This document shows, piece by piece, positions 1 through 10,263 of a stretch of DNA of 64,000 nucleotides (position 1 is the stretch's first letter; every line of letters begins with the position of its first letter). The stretch comes from an uncultured Lacinutrix sp. Lineage in GTDB: Bacteria > Bacteroidota > Bacteroidia > Flavobacteriales > Flavobacteriaceae. The notes under the pieces were generated by a model that did no database searches, had not been told where the DNA came from, and saw only the letters and a program-made list of their open reading frames with translations. Location: assembly GCA_937129145.1 (NCBI GenBank), contig CAKZMU010000056.1, positions 81,182-145,181 of the forward strand, given 5' to 3'. Made by a program: the position numbers and the translations under genes.

Positions 1-1
1 T

Positions 2-730
2 AAAAGACGTGGCATAACACAACTTACAGCAAGAAAATTGTTGAGAGAGCGTAATTACTATGCGGCAATGATGGTTAATGAAGGCGATGCAGATGCACTA
101 ATTTCAGGGTTCTCCAGAAACTATCCAACGGTTGTAAAACCAATGTTGGAACTTATAGGACTTGACAAAGGAGCTACTAGAATTGCAACAACAAACGTAT
201 TAATGACGCAACGAGGCCCTTTATTTTTAAGTGATACGTCCATCAACATTGACCCAACATCAAAAGATTTAGCTAAAATTGCACAAATGACAGCCACTAC
301 GGTGAAAATGTTTGGTCTAGAACCAGTTATGGCAATGATATCGTATTCAAACTTTGGGTCTTCCGATAATGAAAAGGCTTCAAAAGTAAGACAAGCAGTA
401 TCGTATTTACATCGTTTTTACCCAAGTTTGATTGTAGATGGAGAGTTTCAAACAGATTTTGCACTAAATAATGAAATGCGTCAAGATATTTTTCCGTTTT
501 CAAAATTAGCAGGACGAAAAGTTAACACCTTGATATTCCCTAATTTAGATTCAGCAAACATCACATATAAGCTACTAAAAGAGCTAAATAAAGCCGAAAA
601 CATTGGCCCAATTATGATGGGGTTAAAGAAACCAGCACACATTTTACAGCTTGATGCAAGCGTCGATGAGATAGTAAATATGGCAGCAATTGCGGTAATT
701 GATGCCCAAAAAAAGCAAAAAAGAGCGTAA
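2..730 (+). CDS. maeB: NADP-dependent malic enzyme, C-terminal part (5' end outside window)
   Basis: The reading frame is open to the left edge, so only the last ~243 residues are visible. They match the phosphate-acetyltransferase-like C-terminal domain of the large (~750-residue) malic enzymes. Recognisable stretches are RERNYYAAMMVNEGDADA, the YPTVVKPMLELIG segment and a late MGLKKPAHILQ motif. In this family the N-terminal malic domain, outside the window, decarboxylates malate to pyruvate with NADP reduction, and the PTA-like tail is thought to be regulatory. A TTG at 38 could be mistaken for a start, but the conserved residues KRRGITQLTARKL lie upstream of it. The gene precedes ruvA by about 80 bp. 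Confidence 0.9.
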   Translation, partial: KRRGITQLTARKLLRERNYYAAMMVNEGDADALISGFSRNYPTVVKPMLELIGLDKGATRIATTNVLMTQRGPLFLSDTSINIDPTSKDLAKIAQMTATTVKMFGLEPVMAMISYSNFGSSDNEKASKVRQAVSYLHRFYPSLIVDGEFQTDFALNNEMRQDIFPFSKLAGRKVNTLIFPNLDSANITYKLLKELNKAENIGPIMMGLKKPAHILQLDASVDEIVNMAAIAVIDAQKKQKRA

Positions 731-780
731 AACTAGGGTCTGCGGTTAAATTATAACGTTATAATGTATAATTATTTTAT

Positions 781-788
781 TACATTTG
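781..788 (+). promoter_or_regulatory. candidate -7 element upstream of ruvA-sprA
   Basis: TACATTTG matches the flavobacterial -7 consensus TAnnTTTG and ends 21 bp before the ruvA start. No clear TTG is seen at the expected -33 distance, so this is a tentative promoter for ruvA and possibly sprA. Confidence 0.35.
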
Positions 789-809
789 GAGCGTAACTAA
801 ACCAAATCT

Positions 810-1391
810 ATGATTACGCATATACAAGGTAAACTTGTTGAAAAAAATCCTACAGATGTTGTGATTGATTGTAATGGTGTTGGCTATTTGCTCAATATCT
901 CATTGCATACGTATTCTCAAATACCCAATCAAGAGCATCTAAAATTGCATACGCATCTTCAAGTTAAAGAAGATTCGCATACATTATATGGGTTTTCATC
1001 GCTTGGTGAAAGACAAATATTTAGACTACTTATTTCTGTAAGTGGTATTGGAACAAGTACAGCACGAACCATGTTATCATCCTTAACACCTAAACAGGTA
1101 AGGGAAGCAATAGCCATTGAAGACGTAGCTTTAATACAATCGGTTAAAGGTATTGGTCTTAAAACGGCACAACGTGTTGTGATAGAACTAAAAGATAAAG
1201 TTTTAAAAGCCTACGATATTGACGAAGGAATTACATTCCAAAACAATACTAATAAAGATGAAGCGTTATCTGCTTTAGAAGTTCTTGGTTTTACCAAGAA
1301 ACAGTCTGAACGTGTAGTAGATAAGATTGTTTCTATTAACCAAGAAGCAAGTGTCGAAGCTATTATAAAAGAAGCCTTAAAAAAATTATAA
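810..1391 (+). CDS. ruvA: Holliday junction branch migration protein RuvA
   Basis: This 193-residue protein has the expected RuvA layout. An N-terminal OB-fold (MITHIQGKLVEK, then DCNGVGYLL) is followed by tandem helix-hairpin-helix motifs (LISVSGIGTSTA near residue 77 and SVKGIGLKTAQRV near residue 112) and a C-terminal three-helix domain (KDEALSALEVLGF) that contacts RuvB. RuvA binds four-way DNA junctions as a tetramer and positions the RuvB motor during recombination and repair. The length is normal for the family. The sprA frame opens 5 bp after the stop, so the two are probably co-transcribed, a linkage common in Bacteroidota. Confidence 0.97.
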   Translation: MITHIQGKLVEKNPTDVVIDCNGVGYLLNISLHTYSQIPNQEHLKLHTHLQVKEDSHTLYGFSSLGERQIFRLLISVSGIGTSTARTMLSSLTPKQVREAIAIEDVALIQSVKGIGLKTAQRVVIELKDKVLKAYDIDEGITFQNNTNKDEALSALEVLGFTKKQSERVVDKIVSINQEASVEAIIKEALKKL

Positions 1392-1396
1392 TTGAT

Positions 1397-4300
1397 TTGA
1401 AAGCCGCCAACATTAATTTTTCCAAACCTACTAGAACAGTCATGCTAACAAGCGTGATGCTGTTAATGTATATTGTCTCTTTTGGACAACAAACAACAGT
1501 TAGGGATTCTACAAGTACAACATTTTCGTTTAATAATTTATTATTACCGAACCCAGATAGTATAGTGTCTAAATACACGTATGACCCATTAACAGATAGA
1601 TATATCTTTAACCAGAGTTTAGGAAAAATAAATATTAATTACCCTATTATTTTAACACCAGAAGAGTTTAGAAAACTGGTGGCTCAAGAAAATTTGCGTA
1701 ATTATTACAAAGATAAAATTGACGCTTACGATGGTAAAAAGGAAGGATTGGAAGATGCCAAGAAAAACCTAATTCCTGAATTGTATGTCGATTCCGATTT
1801 CTTTGAATCTATTTTCGGAGGAAGTACTATTGAAGTGATTCCTACAGGATATGTCGAAATGGATTTAGGTATTTTATATACCAAGCAAGATAACCCTTCG
1901 TTTTCACCTAGAAATAGAAGTAATTTTACCTTTGATTTTGACCAACGAATTCAACTCAGCTTATTAGGTAAAGTAGGGACACGTATGCAAGTTTCTGCTA
2001 ATTACGATACACAATCTAGTTTTGACTTTCAGAACCTTATAAAATTAGAATACACACCTACTGAGGATGATATCATTCAAAAAATTGAAGTAGGTAATGT
2101 AAGTATGCCATTAAACAGCTCGTTAATTACAGGAGCACAAAGCTTATTTGGTGTAAAAACACAATTGCAATTTGGTAAAACAACTATTACAGGAGTGTTT
2201 TCTGAGCAAAAATCGCAAACCAGAACAGTTGTTGCACAAGGTGGTGGAACGTTGCAAGAGTTTGAATTTTTTGGTTTGGATTATGATGAAAACAGGCACT
2301 TTTTCTTAGCACAATACTTTAGGGATAATTACGATACAGCATTAGAAACCTATCCGTATATAAATTCACCTATTCAAATAACTAGAGCTGAGGTATGGGT
2401 AACGAACCGTTCTAACCAAACTGATGATGTTAGAAACATAGTGGCGTTACAGGATTTAGGGGAATCCAATCCAGCTAAAATTGGCTCTGCGGTAAATATA
2501 ACTGCTGGACCAAATGCCTATCCTGACAATACAAACAATGCTTACGACCCAACCAATATTGGTGGTGGAGGTTCACAAATAACCAATGCAATTAGAGATA
2601 TTGCCACGGTACAATCTGGTATTTTGGTGTCTGGAGTTAATGAAGGTTTTGATTATGGTAAATTAGAAAATGCCAGAAAACTTCAAGAAGGCTCAGAATA
2701 TACTTTAAACACGCAACTAGGATACATTTCATTAAATCAACGTTTACAGAACGACGAAATATTGGCTGTTGCATATCAATTTACAGTAGGTGACCAAGTA
2801 TTTCAAGTTGGTGAATTTGCCAACGACGGCGTAGATGCTACAGATGTTTCAACGGTAGGAGGAAACCCTGTCGTAACCAACAATAGCCTTATTCTTAAGA
2901 TGCTTAAAAGTACGGTTACAAGTGTGGACCAACCTATTTGGGACCTAATGATGAAAAACATCTATAACACAGGTGCTTTTAACTTAGAAAGAGAAGATTT
3001 TAAATTAAATATATTTTACACGGAGTCGTCTCCTGTAAACTTTATTACACCAGTTGATGGAACACCTTTTCCAACACCTGCACCAACCGAAGATGCATTA
3101 CAAGAAACACCATTATTACGTGTGTTTAATTTAGATAAATTAAACTATAATAATGACCCGCAATTTAATGGTGACGGATTTTTTGATTTTGTAGAAGGCA
3201 TCACGGTCATTCAACAAAACGGAAAAATAATCTTTACCAATGTAGAACCATTTGGTAGATATTTATTCGATATTCTTGATATAGATAACAACCCAAGTAA
3301 TAACGAAGCAGATTATAACGACCCTGCTCAATTTAACCCTAACCAAGCAAAATACGTTTACGATAAATTATATAACTCAACTAAGACAGCAGCTCTAGAA
3401 GATGGTGAGAAAAACAAATTTCAAATAAAAGGGCGCTACAAATCTGCAGGTAGTGGTGGGATCCCAATAGGTGCTTTTGATGTTCCTCAAGGATCTGTCA
3501 AGGTTACTGCAGGAGGACGTGTACTTCTTGAAAACATAGATTACACGGTTGATTATAGAATGGGTACAGTTCAAATTTTAGACCCAGCGTTACAGGCATC
3601 CAATACGCCAATTCAAGTGTCTGTTGAAAATAACGCAGTATTTGGTCAGCAAACAAAGCGTTTTACAGGTGTTAATGTCGAGCATCAGTTTAACGAAAAT
3701 TTTGTTTTGGGAGCAACGTTCTTAAATTTAAATGAGCGTCCAATTACCCAAAAAGCAAACTATGGTACCGAGCCTATAAACAATACTATATTTGGAATTA
3801 ATGGTAACTTCTCTACTGAAGTTCCTTTTTTAACAAGACTTGTAAACAAGCTGCCTAATATCGATACAGATGTTCAATCTAACCTATCAGTTAGAGGTGA
3901 ATTTGCATATTTATTACCAGGTGCCCCAAAAGGATCAGACTTTCAAGGTGAAGCAACAACGTATGTAGATGATTTTGAAGGCACACAAAATAATATTGAT
4001 TTATTATCACCAATTTCTTGGAGTTTATCAAGTAGACCAAAAGAGCTAGGTCAATCTTATATAGAAGGACCAGAGGATGACAATGGCATTCAAAATGGTT
4101 TTGATAGAGCACTTTTAAACTGGTACTTTATTGACCCAATTTTCTATGGAGGTCAAAGACCAACAGGTATTAGCGATAACGATATGTCCAGTTTATATAC
4201 GAGACGTATTTTTATTGAAGAGATTTTTCCGCAGCAAGATATAGTTCAAGGGCAACCAACAGTTATTAATTCTTTAGATTTGGCGTATTATCCTTCTGAA

Positions 4301-7300
4301 AGAGGGCCTTATAACTTTCAATCTGGAGCTGAAGATGGTGTTTTAGATAACCCACAAGATTCATGGGCTGGAATTACGCGACAATTAACAACTACCGATT
4401 TTGAACAAGCCAATGTAGAATACATAGAGTTTTGGATGCAAGACCCATTTTTGGAGAACATAACAAGCTCTGGAGGAAAATTAACGTTGAATTTAGGAAA
4501 CATTTCCGAAGACGTTATAAAAGATGGGAGAAAGCAATACGAAAATGGGTTACCAGAAAATGGTGATATAAGCGCGTTGCCACAAACCGTTTGGGGAACT
4601 GTAACACCTCAAAATCAAGCATTAATTTATGCCTTTTCAACACTAGGGCAAGAAAGAGAAAACCAAGATGTTGGTTTAGATGGTTACGATGATGCTGAAG
4701 AAGCAACAACGTTCCCAACATTTTCAAGTCTAGAAGATCCTGCAAACGATAACTATACCTATTTCCTTAATACTACAGGTAACGTTTTTGAGCGTTATAA
4801 AAAGTACAATGGACTAGAAGGTAATTCGCCAGAGACCTTTACGCAAACCAATAGAGGTTCTACAACCGAGCCTGACGTAGAAGATATTAATAGAGATAAC
4901 ACTATGAATACCATAGATAGTTATTTTGAATACGAATTAGATATTACGCCAACGAATTTAGCAGATTTAAACAATACACTAATAAGAGATAGAAAGCAAG
5001 TTACTGTAACCTTGCCTAATGGTGATACAGATCAAGTGGTTTGGTATCAATTTAGAATTCCATTAACTGCTTATACAAATCAAATAGGAGGCATCACCGA
5101 TTTTAGATCCATTCGTTTTATGCGTATGTATTTATCTGAATTTTCTGAAAACACAGTCTTGCGTTTTGGTAGTTTAGATTTAGTAAGAAGTGATTGGAGA
5201 CGTTACAAACAATCTCTAGACGATGACCCTAATAATGATTCTGATGGTACCGAGTTTAACGTTGGTATTATTGGGATACTAGAAAATGATGGACGCTATG
5301 TCTCTCCTCCTGGAGTTGAACGTGAGCAACTTAATAATAACAACACACTTCAAAGACAAAACGAACAATCTTTAGTGGTTAATACATGTAAGCTTGAGCC
5401 AGAAGATTCTAGAGCTGTATTTAAAAATATTAATGTAGATATGCGTCAGTTTAAAAAACTACGTATGTTTATGCATGCCGAAGAAGGTTCTGCTATAGGT
5501 TTGCAAGATGGTGATGCAGTTGGGTTTATTAGAATGGGTAATGACTTTACGCAAAACTATTATCAAATTGAAATTCCTTTGGTAGTTTCACCTACGGGTT
5601 CTACTAATGAAAATGATATTTGGCCAAACGAGAACGAAATCAATCTACCAATAGAAGTGTTAGCGAAAATAAAAGCACTAGGTATTTCGGCAGGAACTTT
5701 AGGTAATTTAGAACCAACGTTCTATAATGTTATTGATGGTGTTTTAGATGAAACAGATGTTGCAGAATTCTCACCATATACAATCGGTCAACAACGTGTT
5801 GCTATTAAAGGAAATCCTAATTTTGGCGACATTAGAACATTAATGGTAGGTATTAAAAATTCGCGTACACAGTTAGAAAATATTGAAGTTTGTACAGAGG
5901 TTTGGTTTAACGAATTACGTTTGTCCGACATGGACAACGAAGGTGGTTGGGCAGCTATTGCAAGTATGGATTCCAATATTGCCGATTTCATGGATATTAG
6001 TGCAACTGGAAGACGAAGTACTACAGGTTTTGGAACTATTGAGCAAGGACCAAATCAAAGAAGTAGAGAAGATGTAAAACAATACGACGTCGTTACTAAT
6101 GTAAATCTTGGACAGTTACTACCAAAAAAATGGGGTGTTCAAGTTCCTTTTAACTATGGTCAAAGTGAAGAAATCATCACTCCAGAATATGACCAGCAGT
6201 ATAAAGATGTAAAACTTCAAGACCGATTGGATGCCGCAACAACTGATGCTGAAAAAGAAACCATAAAACGACAATCTGAAGATTATACAAAACGCCAAAG
6301 CATCAATTTTATAGGTGTAAGAAAACAAAGAACAGGCGAAGCAAAACCAAAGTTCTATGATGTTGAAAACCTTACTTTAAATTACTCATACAATCAAGTA
6401 GAACATAGGGATTTTGAAATTGAAAATTCCTTAGACCAGAATGTAAGGGTTGGTGGTAATTACAATTTTAGTTTCGACCCAATAAAAATTGAACCTTTCA
6501 AGAAAAACGATTCGTTATTTAAAAGTAAGTACTTAAAAATATTAAAAGATTTTAATTTTAATCTATTACCATCTACCATAACAGTAAATGCAGACTTTAT
6601 TAGACAGTTTAACAAACAAAAATTTAGAGACTTAGATTTAGGAGGTGCAAATATTGGTATTGAGGAATTATATAGACGAAATTACACCTTCGATTTTCAA
6701 TACAATATTAATTACAACCTTACAGATGCTTTAAGTTTAAACTTCTCAGCATCCAATAATAACATTGTACGTAATTATTTTGTCGATGATAATTTAAATG
6801 GAGCGCAAGACCCAACAAAAGAAGTTTGGGATGGATTTTTTGATGTAGGAGACCCAAACAGGCAATTTCAACAATTGGGAATTAATTACGAACTACCATT
6901 AAATAAAATTCCAACATTAGAGTTTTTAAGAGCAACTTACGCCTACACAGGAGATTTTTTATGGCAAAAAGGCTCAGATTTATATGGTAATTTAACTATA
7001 AATGGTTCAACTTACGATTTAGGAAATTCGGTATCTAACGCAAGTTCTCATACGTTAAATGCAACCTTAGATATGAATCGTTTGTATCGATATATAGGGT
7101 TAACCAAAAAAGCAAATAATAGACAAGGATCTACTAAAGGAGTGCCACCTGGCGGTCAACCAACAGGAGCACAACCAGCGACACCTAAAAAGAATGGGTT
7201 ATATAATGCTGCAATAGACTTGTTAACTAGCATTAAAAGAGTTCAAGTTAATTATACACAACGTAATGGAACTTTTTTACCAGGATATGTTGAAACACCT

Positions 7301-8596
7301 GGGTTTATAGGAACACTAAAGCCAACATTTGGATTTACTTTTGGAAGCCAAAGAGACATTAGATATTTAGCTGCTAAAAATGGTTGGTTAACTGTATTTC
7401 CAGAGTTTAATCAGCAATACACCGAGGAAGAGTCTAAAGTATTAGATTTCTCTGCTGCGCTTGAACCAATGCAAGATTTAAAAATAGATTTAACCGGAGG
7501 AAGAACCTATAACGAAAATCTAACCGAAAGTTTTAACACAACAGATAGTAACAATGATGGGTTCAGCGATGAATATAATCCATTGATAAGAAATGCCTTT
7601 GGTAATTTCAATATATCTACATCCATGATTAAAACAGCATTTGCTAGTAGTGACGAGAATGGTTCAGCAACGTTTGATGATTTTAGGGCTAATAGACTTG
7701 AAATAGCACAAAGACTAGCATTAAAAGCAGGTGTCGATATTAATAACCCAGCAAATTTAGATACCGAAGGATATCCGCTAGGATTTGGCAAAAACAATCA
7801 GGCAGTATTATTGCCAGCATTTTTATCTGCTTATACAGGAAAAGATGTAGGCAAAGTGTCGTTAGGAGCTTTTAGAAATGTACCAATTCCAAACTGGACA
7901 TTAAAATATACTGGCCTAATGAAATTGCCATGGTTTAAAAAACAATTTAAGCGTTTCTCTATAACACATGGTTATAACTCAGTATATACAATCAATCAAT
8001 TTAGGTCTAACCTAGATTATAATGCTTTTGACCCAAGTACAGATTATGCGTCTCAAAATCCTAATGTATTAGACCAATCAGGAAACTATAAAAACGAAAC
8101 ATTGTTTAGCGCAGTAGCATTAACCGAAATGTTCAGTCCGTTAGTGAAAATTGATTTTGAGATGAAAAATTCAATGAAAATCTTAGCAGAAATCAAAAAG
8201 GACCGTCGTTTGTTTTTAAGTTTCGATAATAACTTATTAACCGAAATAAAAGGAAGCGAATACGTATTTGGATTGGGCTATAGAATTAAAGATGTTAAGA
8301 TAAATTCTAAGTTAGCTGGTCCAAGAAATGTGATTAAGAGTGACCTTAACATGAAAGCAGATATTTCTATTAGAGAAAATAAAACCATTATCAGATACCT
8401 TGATTTAGAAAACAATCAAGTTACTGCTGGACAAACAATTTGGGGCTTAAAATACACAGCCGACTATGCTTTTAGTAAGAATCTAACAGGGATTTTCTAT
8501 TTTGATTATACCTTCTCTGAATATGCTATTTCAACCGCATTCCCTCAAACATCCATTCGCTCAGGCTTAACTTTACGATATAACTTTGGAAATTAA
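1397..8596 (+). CDS. sprA: T9SS outer-membrane translocon protein SprA
   Basis: This is a 2399-residue protein, the size of Flavobacterium SprA. It forms the very large beta-barrel pore through which T9SS cargo and gliding adhesins cross the outer membrane. A hydrophobic signal segment lies at about residues 16-30 (MLTSVMLLMYIVSFGQQ). The body is rich in amphipathic strands and aromatic residues, with repeated barrel-type segments up to the C-terminus (TLRYNFGN). The first possible start is TTG at 1397, 5 bp after ruvA; an in-frame ATG at 1442 would leave only a short signal peptide, so TTG is preferred. The neighbours ruvA and gcvH agree with the usual genomic setting. Identification rests on size, location and recognisable sequence. 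Confidence 0.95.
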   Translation: MKAANINFSKPTRTVMLTSVMLLMYIVSFGQQTTVRDSTSTTFSFNNLLLPNPDSIVSKYTYDPLTDRYIFNQSLGKININYPIILTPEEFRKLVAQENLRNYYKDKIDAYDGKKEGLEDAKKNLIPELYVDSDFFESIFGGSTIEVIPTGYVEMDLGILYTKQDNPSFSPRNRSNFTFDFDQRIQLSLLGKVGTRMQVSANYDTQSSFDFQNLIKLEYTPTEDDIIQKIEVGNVSMPLNSSLITGAQSLFGVKTQLQFGKTTITGVFSEQKSQTRTVVAQGGGTLQEFEFFGLDYDENRHFFLAQYFRDNYDTALETYPYINSPIQITRAEVWVTNRSNQTDDVRNIVALQDLGESNPAKIGSAVNITAGPNAYPDNTNNAYDPTNIGGGGSQITNAIRDIATVQSGILVSGVNEGFDYGKLENARKLQEGSEYTLNTQLGYISLNQRLQNDEILAVAYQFTVGDQVFQVGEFANDGVDATDVSTVGGNPVVTNNSLILKMLKSTVTSVDQPIWDLMMKNIYNTGAFNLEREDFKLNIFYTESSPVNFITPVDGTPFPTPAPTEDALQETPLLRVFNLDKLNYNNDPQFNGDGFFDFVEGITVIQQNGKIIFTNVEPFGRYLFDILDIDNNPSNNEADYNDPAQFNPNQAKYVYDKLYNSTKTAALEDGEKNKFQIKGRYKSAGSGGIPIGAFDVPQGSVKVTAGGRVLLENIDYTVDYRMGTVQILDPALQASNTPIQVSVENNAVFGQQTKRFTGVNVEHQFNENFVLGATFLNLNERPITQKANYGTEPINNTIFGINGNFSTEVPFLTRLVNKLPNIDTDVQSNLSVRGEFAYLLPGAPKGSDFQGEATTYVDDFEGTQNNIDLLSPISWSLSSRPKELGQSYIEGPEDDNGIQNGFDRALLNWYFIDPIFYGGQRPTGISDNDMSSLYTRRIFIEEIFPQQDIVQGQPTVINSLDLAYYPSERGPYNFQSGAEDGVLDNPQDSWAGITRQLTTTDFEQANVEYIEFWMQDPFLENITSSGGKLTLNLGNISEDVIKDGRKQYENGLPENGDISALPQTVWGTVTPQNQALIYAFSTLGQERENQDVGLDGYDDAEEATTFPTFSSLEDPANDNYTYFLNTTGNVFERYKKYNGLEGNSPETFTQTNRGSTTEPDVEDINRDNTMNTIDSYFEYELDITPTNLADLNNTLIRDRKQVTVTLPNGDTDQVVWYQFRIPLTAYTNQIGGITDFRSIRFMRMYLSEFSENTVLRFGSLDLVRSDWRRYKQSLDDDPNNDSDGTEFNVGIIGILENDGRYVSPPGVEREQLNNNNTLQRQNEQSLVVNTCKLEPEDSRAVFKNINVDMRQFKKLRMFMHAEEGSAIGLQDGDAVGFIRMGNDFTQNYYQIEIPLVVSPTGSTNENDIWPNENEINLPIEVLAKIKALGISAGTLGNLEPTFYNVIDGVLDETDVAEFSPYTIGQQRVAIKGNPNFGDIRTLMVGIKNSRTQLENIEVCTEVWFNELRLSDMDNEGGWAAIASMDSNIADFMDISATGRRSTTGFGTIEQGPNQRSREDVKQYDVVTNVNLGQLLPKKWGVQVPFNYGQSEEIITPEYDQQYKDVKLQDRLDAATTDAEKETIKRQSEDYTKRQSINFIGVRKQRTGEAKPKFYDVENLTLNYSYNQVEHRDFEIENSLDQNVRVGGNYNFSFDPIKIEPFKKNDSLFKSKYLKILKDFNFNLLPSTITVNADFIRQFNKQKFRDLDLGGANIGIEELYRRNYTFDFQYNINYNLTDALSLNFSASNNNIVRNYFVDDNLNGAQDPTKEVWDGFFDVGDPNRQFQQLGINYELPLNKIPTLEFLRATYAYTGDFLWQKGSDLYGNLTINGSTYDLGNSVSNASSHTLNATLDMNRLYRYIGLTKKANNRQGSTKGVPPGGQPTGAQPATPKKNGLYNAAIDLLTSIKRVQVNYTQRNGTFLPGYVETPGFIGTLKPTFGFTFGSQRDIRYLAAKNGWLTVFPEFNQQYTEEESKVLDFSAALEPMQDLKIDLTGGRTYNENLTESFNTTDSNNDGFSDEYNPLIRNAFGNFNISTSMIKTAFASSDENGSATFDDFRANRLEIAQRLALKAGVDINNPANLDTEGYPLGFGKNNQAVLLPAFLSAYTGKDVGKVSLGAFRNVPIPNWTLKYTGLMKLPWFKKQFKRFSITHGYNSVYTINQFRSNLDYNAFDPSTDYASQNPNVLDQSGNYKNETLFSAVALTEMFSPLVKIDFEMKNSMKILAEIKKDRRLFLSFDNNLLTEIKGSEYVFGLGYRIKDVKINSKLAGPRNVIKSDLNMKADISIRENKTIIRYLDLENNQVTAGQTIWGLKYTADYAFSKNLTGIFYFDYTFSEYAISTAFPQTSIRSGLTLRYNFGN

Positions 8597-8633
8597 ATAA
8601 AAAACTAACATATTTACCAAAAATTACATTTTT

Positions 8634-9014
8634 ATGAATATTCCATCTGAATTAAAGTATACTAAAGACCACGAATGGGTGAGCATCGACGGTGATGTTG
8701 TAACCATTGGAATTACCGATTTTGCACAAAGCGAATTAGGGGATATTGTTTATGTTGAAGTTGAAACTGTTGATGAAACCCTCGATATTGAGGAGGTTTT
8801 TGGAACAGTAGAAGCTGTTAAAACAGTATCAGATTTATTTTTGCCTGTATCTGGAGAAATCATTGAATTTAATGAATCTCTTGAGGACGAACCAGAAAAG
8901 GTAAATACAGACCCTTACGGAGACGGTTGGATGATAAAAGTAAAATGCTCTGACACTTCAGAGTTAGATGCACTACTTTCTGCAGACGATTACAAGGCTT
9001 TAATAAGTGCTTAA
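8634..9014 (+). CDS. gcvH: glycine cleavage system H protein
   Basis: This 126-residue lipoyl carrier shuttles the aminomethyl group between the P, T and L proteins of the glycine cleavage complex in the cytoplasm. The N-terminal [10 protein letters not shown], the [16 protein letters not shown] segment and the lipoylation site EAVKTVSD (Lys63) are all present, as is the YGDGWMIKV segment near the C-terminus. It starts 37 bp after sprA and its last 8 bp overlap the VanZ-like gene, which suggests translational coupling. No other glycine cleavage gene is in the window. Confidence 0.97.
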   Translation: MNIPSELKYTKDHEWVSIDGDVVTIGITDFAQSELGDIVYVEVETVDETLDIEEVFGTVEAVKTVSDLFLPVSGEIIEFNESLEDEPEKVNTDPYGDGWMIKVKCSDTSELDALLSADDYKALISA

Positions 9015-9378
9015 TAAGCGAGTATTTCCTTTTTTAGCGGTAACGTACACCATTGCTCTTGCAGCAATATGTTTGGTTAAAAATGATAGATTGCCTTACT
9101 TTGGTACCAATTACGAAGATAAAATCTATCATCTAGTAGCTTACGCAATACTATGTTTTTTGTGGTATAAAGTGTTTGAAAGTAAAAAAATTAATTACCC
9201 TATACTTATAGCCTTTATAGTTTCTATCATCTATGGTACAATTATTGAAGTATTACAAGGGCAGCTAACAACAACTAGAGATGCCTCCATTGGAGATATT
9301 GCAGCAAATGTGGTTGGAGCCGTTATTATTTCTCTTATTTTAACAATTAGAGACAAAACAATCGTTAAAAAATTATAA
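9007..9378 (+). CDS. VanZ-like family membrane protein
   Basis: This 123-residue membrane protein has about four hydrophobic segments and the VanZ-like signatures: [10 protein letters not shown] near residue 38, a central EVLQG, and DIAANVVGA near residue 97. VanZ itself affects teicoplanin resistance; the role of these short flavobacterial homologues is not established. The ATG lies inside the end of gcvH (8 bp overlap), so translation is probably coupled. Assignment to the family is firm, function is unknown. Confidence 0.85.
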   Translation: MLNKRVFPFLAVTYTIALAAICLVKNDRLPYFGTNYEDKIYHLVAYAILCFLWYKVFESKKINYPILIAFIVSIIYGTIIEVLQGQLTTTRDASIGDIAANVVGAVIISLILTIRDKTIVKKL

Positions 9379-9436
9379 ACCCTTGCTTTTTTAGCAAATT
9401 ATTGGTTATTTTACCAATCTCGAAAAAATAATAATT

Positions 9437-10156
9437 ATGGAACCTAAAAAGAATCCGAATGCAGATGTAAGAAGAAACAGTTCAATTTATTTTGCTGTAG
9501 GTCTTGCCTTAATGCTTTTAATTACCAATTATTCTATTAATTACAAGACGTACGATAAAGAAGCTATCGATATTGGCATGTTGAATATGGATGAGTTAGA
9601 TGAAGAAGAAATTCCAATCACAGAGCAAATTCAAACACCACCTCCACCACCACCTCCACCAGCAGCACCTGAAGTAATTGAGGTTGTTGAAGATGAAGAA
9701 GAGATTGAGGAAACGGTAATTGAATCTACTGAAACTACAGAAGAAGAAGAAATCGTTGAAGTTGAAGAAGTAGTGGTTGAAGAAGTTGAAGAAGATATTG
9801 AGGTGCCTTTTCATGTTATTGAAAACGTTCCAATTTTTCCTGGATGTGAAAAAGGAAGCAACGATGTGAAGAGAAAATGTATGTCTGATAAAATCACAAA
9901 ATTTGTACAGAAGAAATTTAATACAGATTTAGCTGGTGATTTAGGTTTAACAGGAAGACAAACCATTCGTGTAGTATTTAAAATTGACAAATCTGGTAGT
10001 GTAATTGGCGTTAGAGCTAGGGCACCACACCCAAGATTAGAAAAAGAAGCAACACGAGTAATAAATGCACTTCCTAAAATGAAACCAGGAAAGCAAAGAG
10101 GAAAAGCCGTAACAGTGCCTTATTCTCTGCCTATAGTATTTGCAGTGCAAGACTAA
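9437..10156 (+). CDS. energy transducer TonB, paralogue 1 (very acidic linker)
   Basis: This 239-residue protein is built as a TonB: a short cytoplasmic N-terminus, one membrane helix (about residues 16-34, SSIYFAVGLALMLLITNYS), a periplasmic linker and a TonB C-terminal domain (about 130-237, ending in PYSLPIVF). TonB transmits energy from ExbB/ExbD to TonB-dependent outer-membrane transporters. The linker starts with a run of eight prolines (residues 68-75). It then turns strongly acidic (about 83-122), unlike the Pro/Lys-rich linkers of classical TonB. A cysteine pair (Cys137, Cys148) in the PIFPGCE...KRKC motif is shared with the next three genes. A terminator follows it. Confidence 0.88.
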   Translation: MEPKKNPNADVRRNSSIYFAVGLALMLLITNYSINYKTYDKEAIDIGMLNMDELDEEEIPITEQIQTPPPPPPPPAAPEVIEVVEDEEEIEETVIESTETTEEEEIVEVEEVVVEEVEEDIEVPFHVIENVPIFPGCEKGSNDVKRKCMSDKITKFVQKKFNTDLAGDLGLTGRQTIRVVFKIDKSGSVIGVRARAPHPRLEKEATRVINALPKMKPGKQRGKAVTVPYSLPIVFAVQD

Positions 10157-10178
10157 AAAAGTAAGCATATATAATTAA

Positions 10179-10211
10179 AATCCCGTTGCAATTTGTAACG
10201 GGATTTTTTTT
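10179..10211 (+). terminator. intrinsic terminator after TonB paralogue 1
   Basis: A long GC-containing stem (left arm AATCCCGTTGCAA, right arm TTGTAACGGGATT) is followed by a run of T. It lies 23 bp after the TonB paralogue 1 stop. The stem resembles the terminator after paralogue 2, with paired base changes. Confidence 0.9.
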
Positions 10212-10263
10212 GGTATGTTTCTTGTGAGTTTTACCATAATATTAACATTTTAAAACAATAATT
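10212..10263 (+). repeat. duplicated leader upstream of TonB paralogue 2 (copy 1)
   Basis: These ~52 bp between the terminator and the next start codon are nearly identical to 11037-11087. Shared blocks include GGTATG, TTCTTGTGA and the final ATTAACATTTTAAAACAATA. The leader probably holds the promoter: a TTG is followed 18 bp later by TAACATTT, an imperfect -7 box. It shows that gene, leader and terminator were duplicated as a unit. Confidence 0.65.

Noticed and set aside
9596..9814. Minus-strand ORF of 72 residues rich in Phe/Asn/Trp opposite the TonB paralogue 1 linker
   Set aside because: It is the complement of a proline run and Glu-rich codons; the composition is an artefact of the sense gene.
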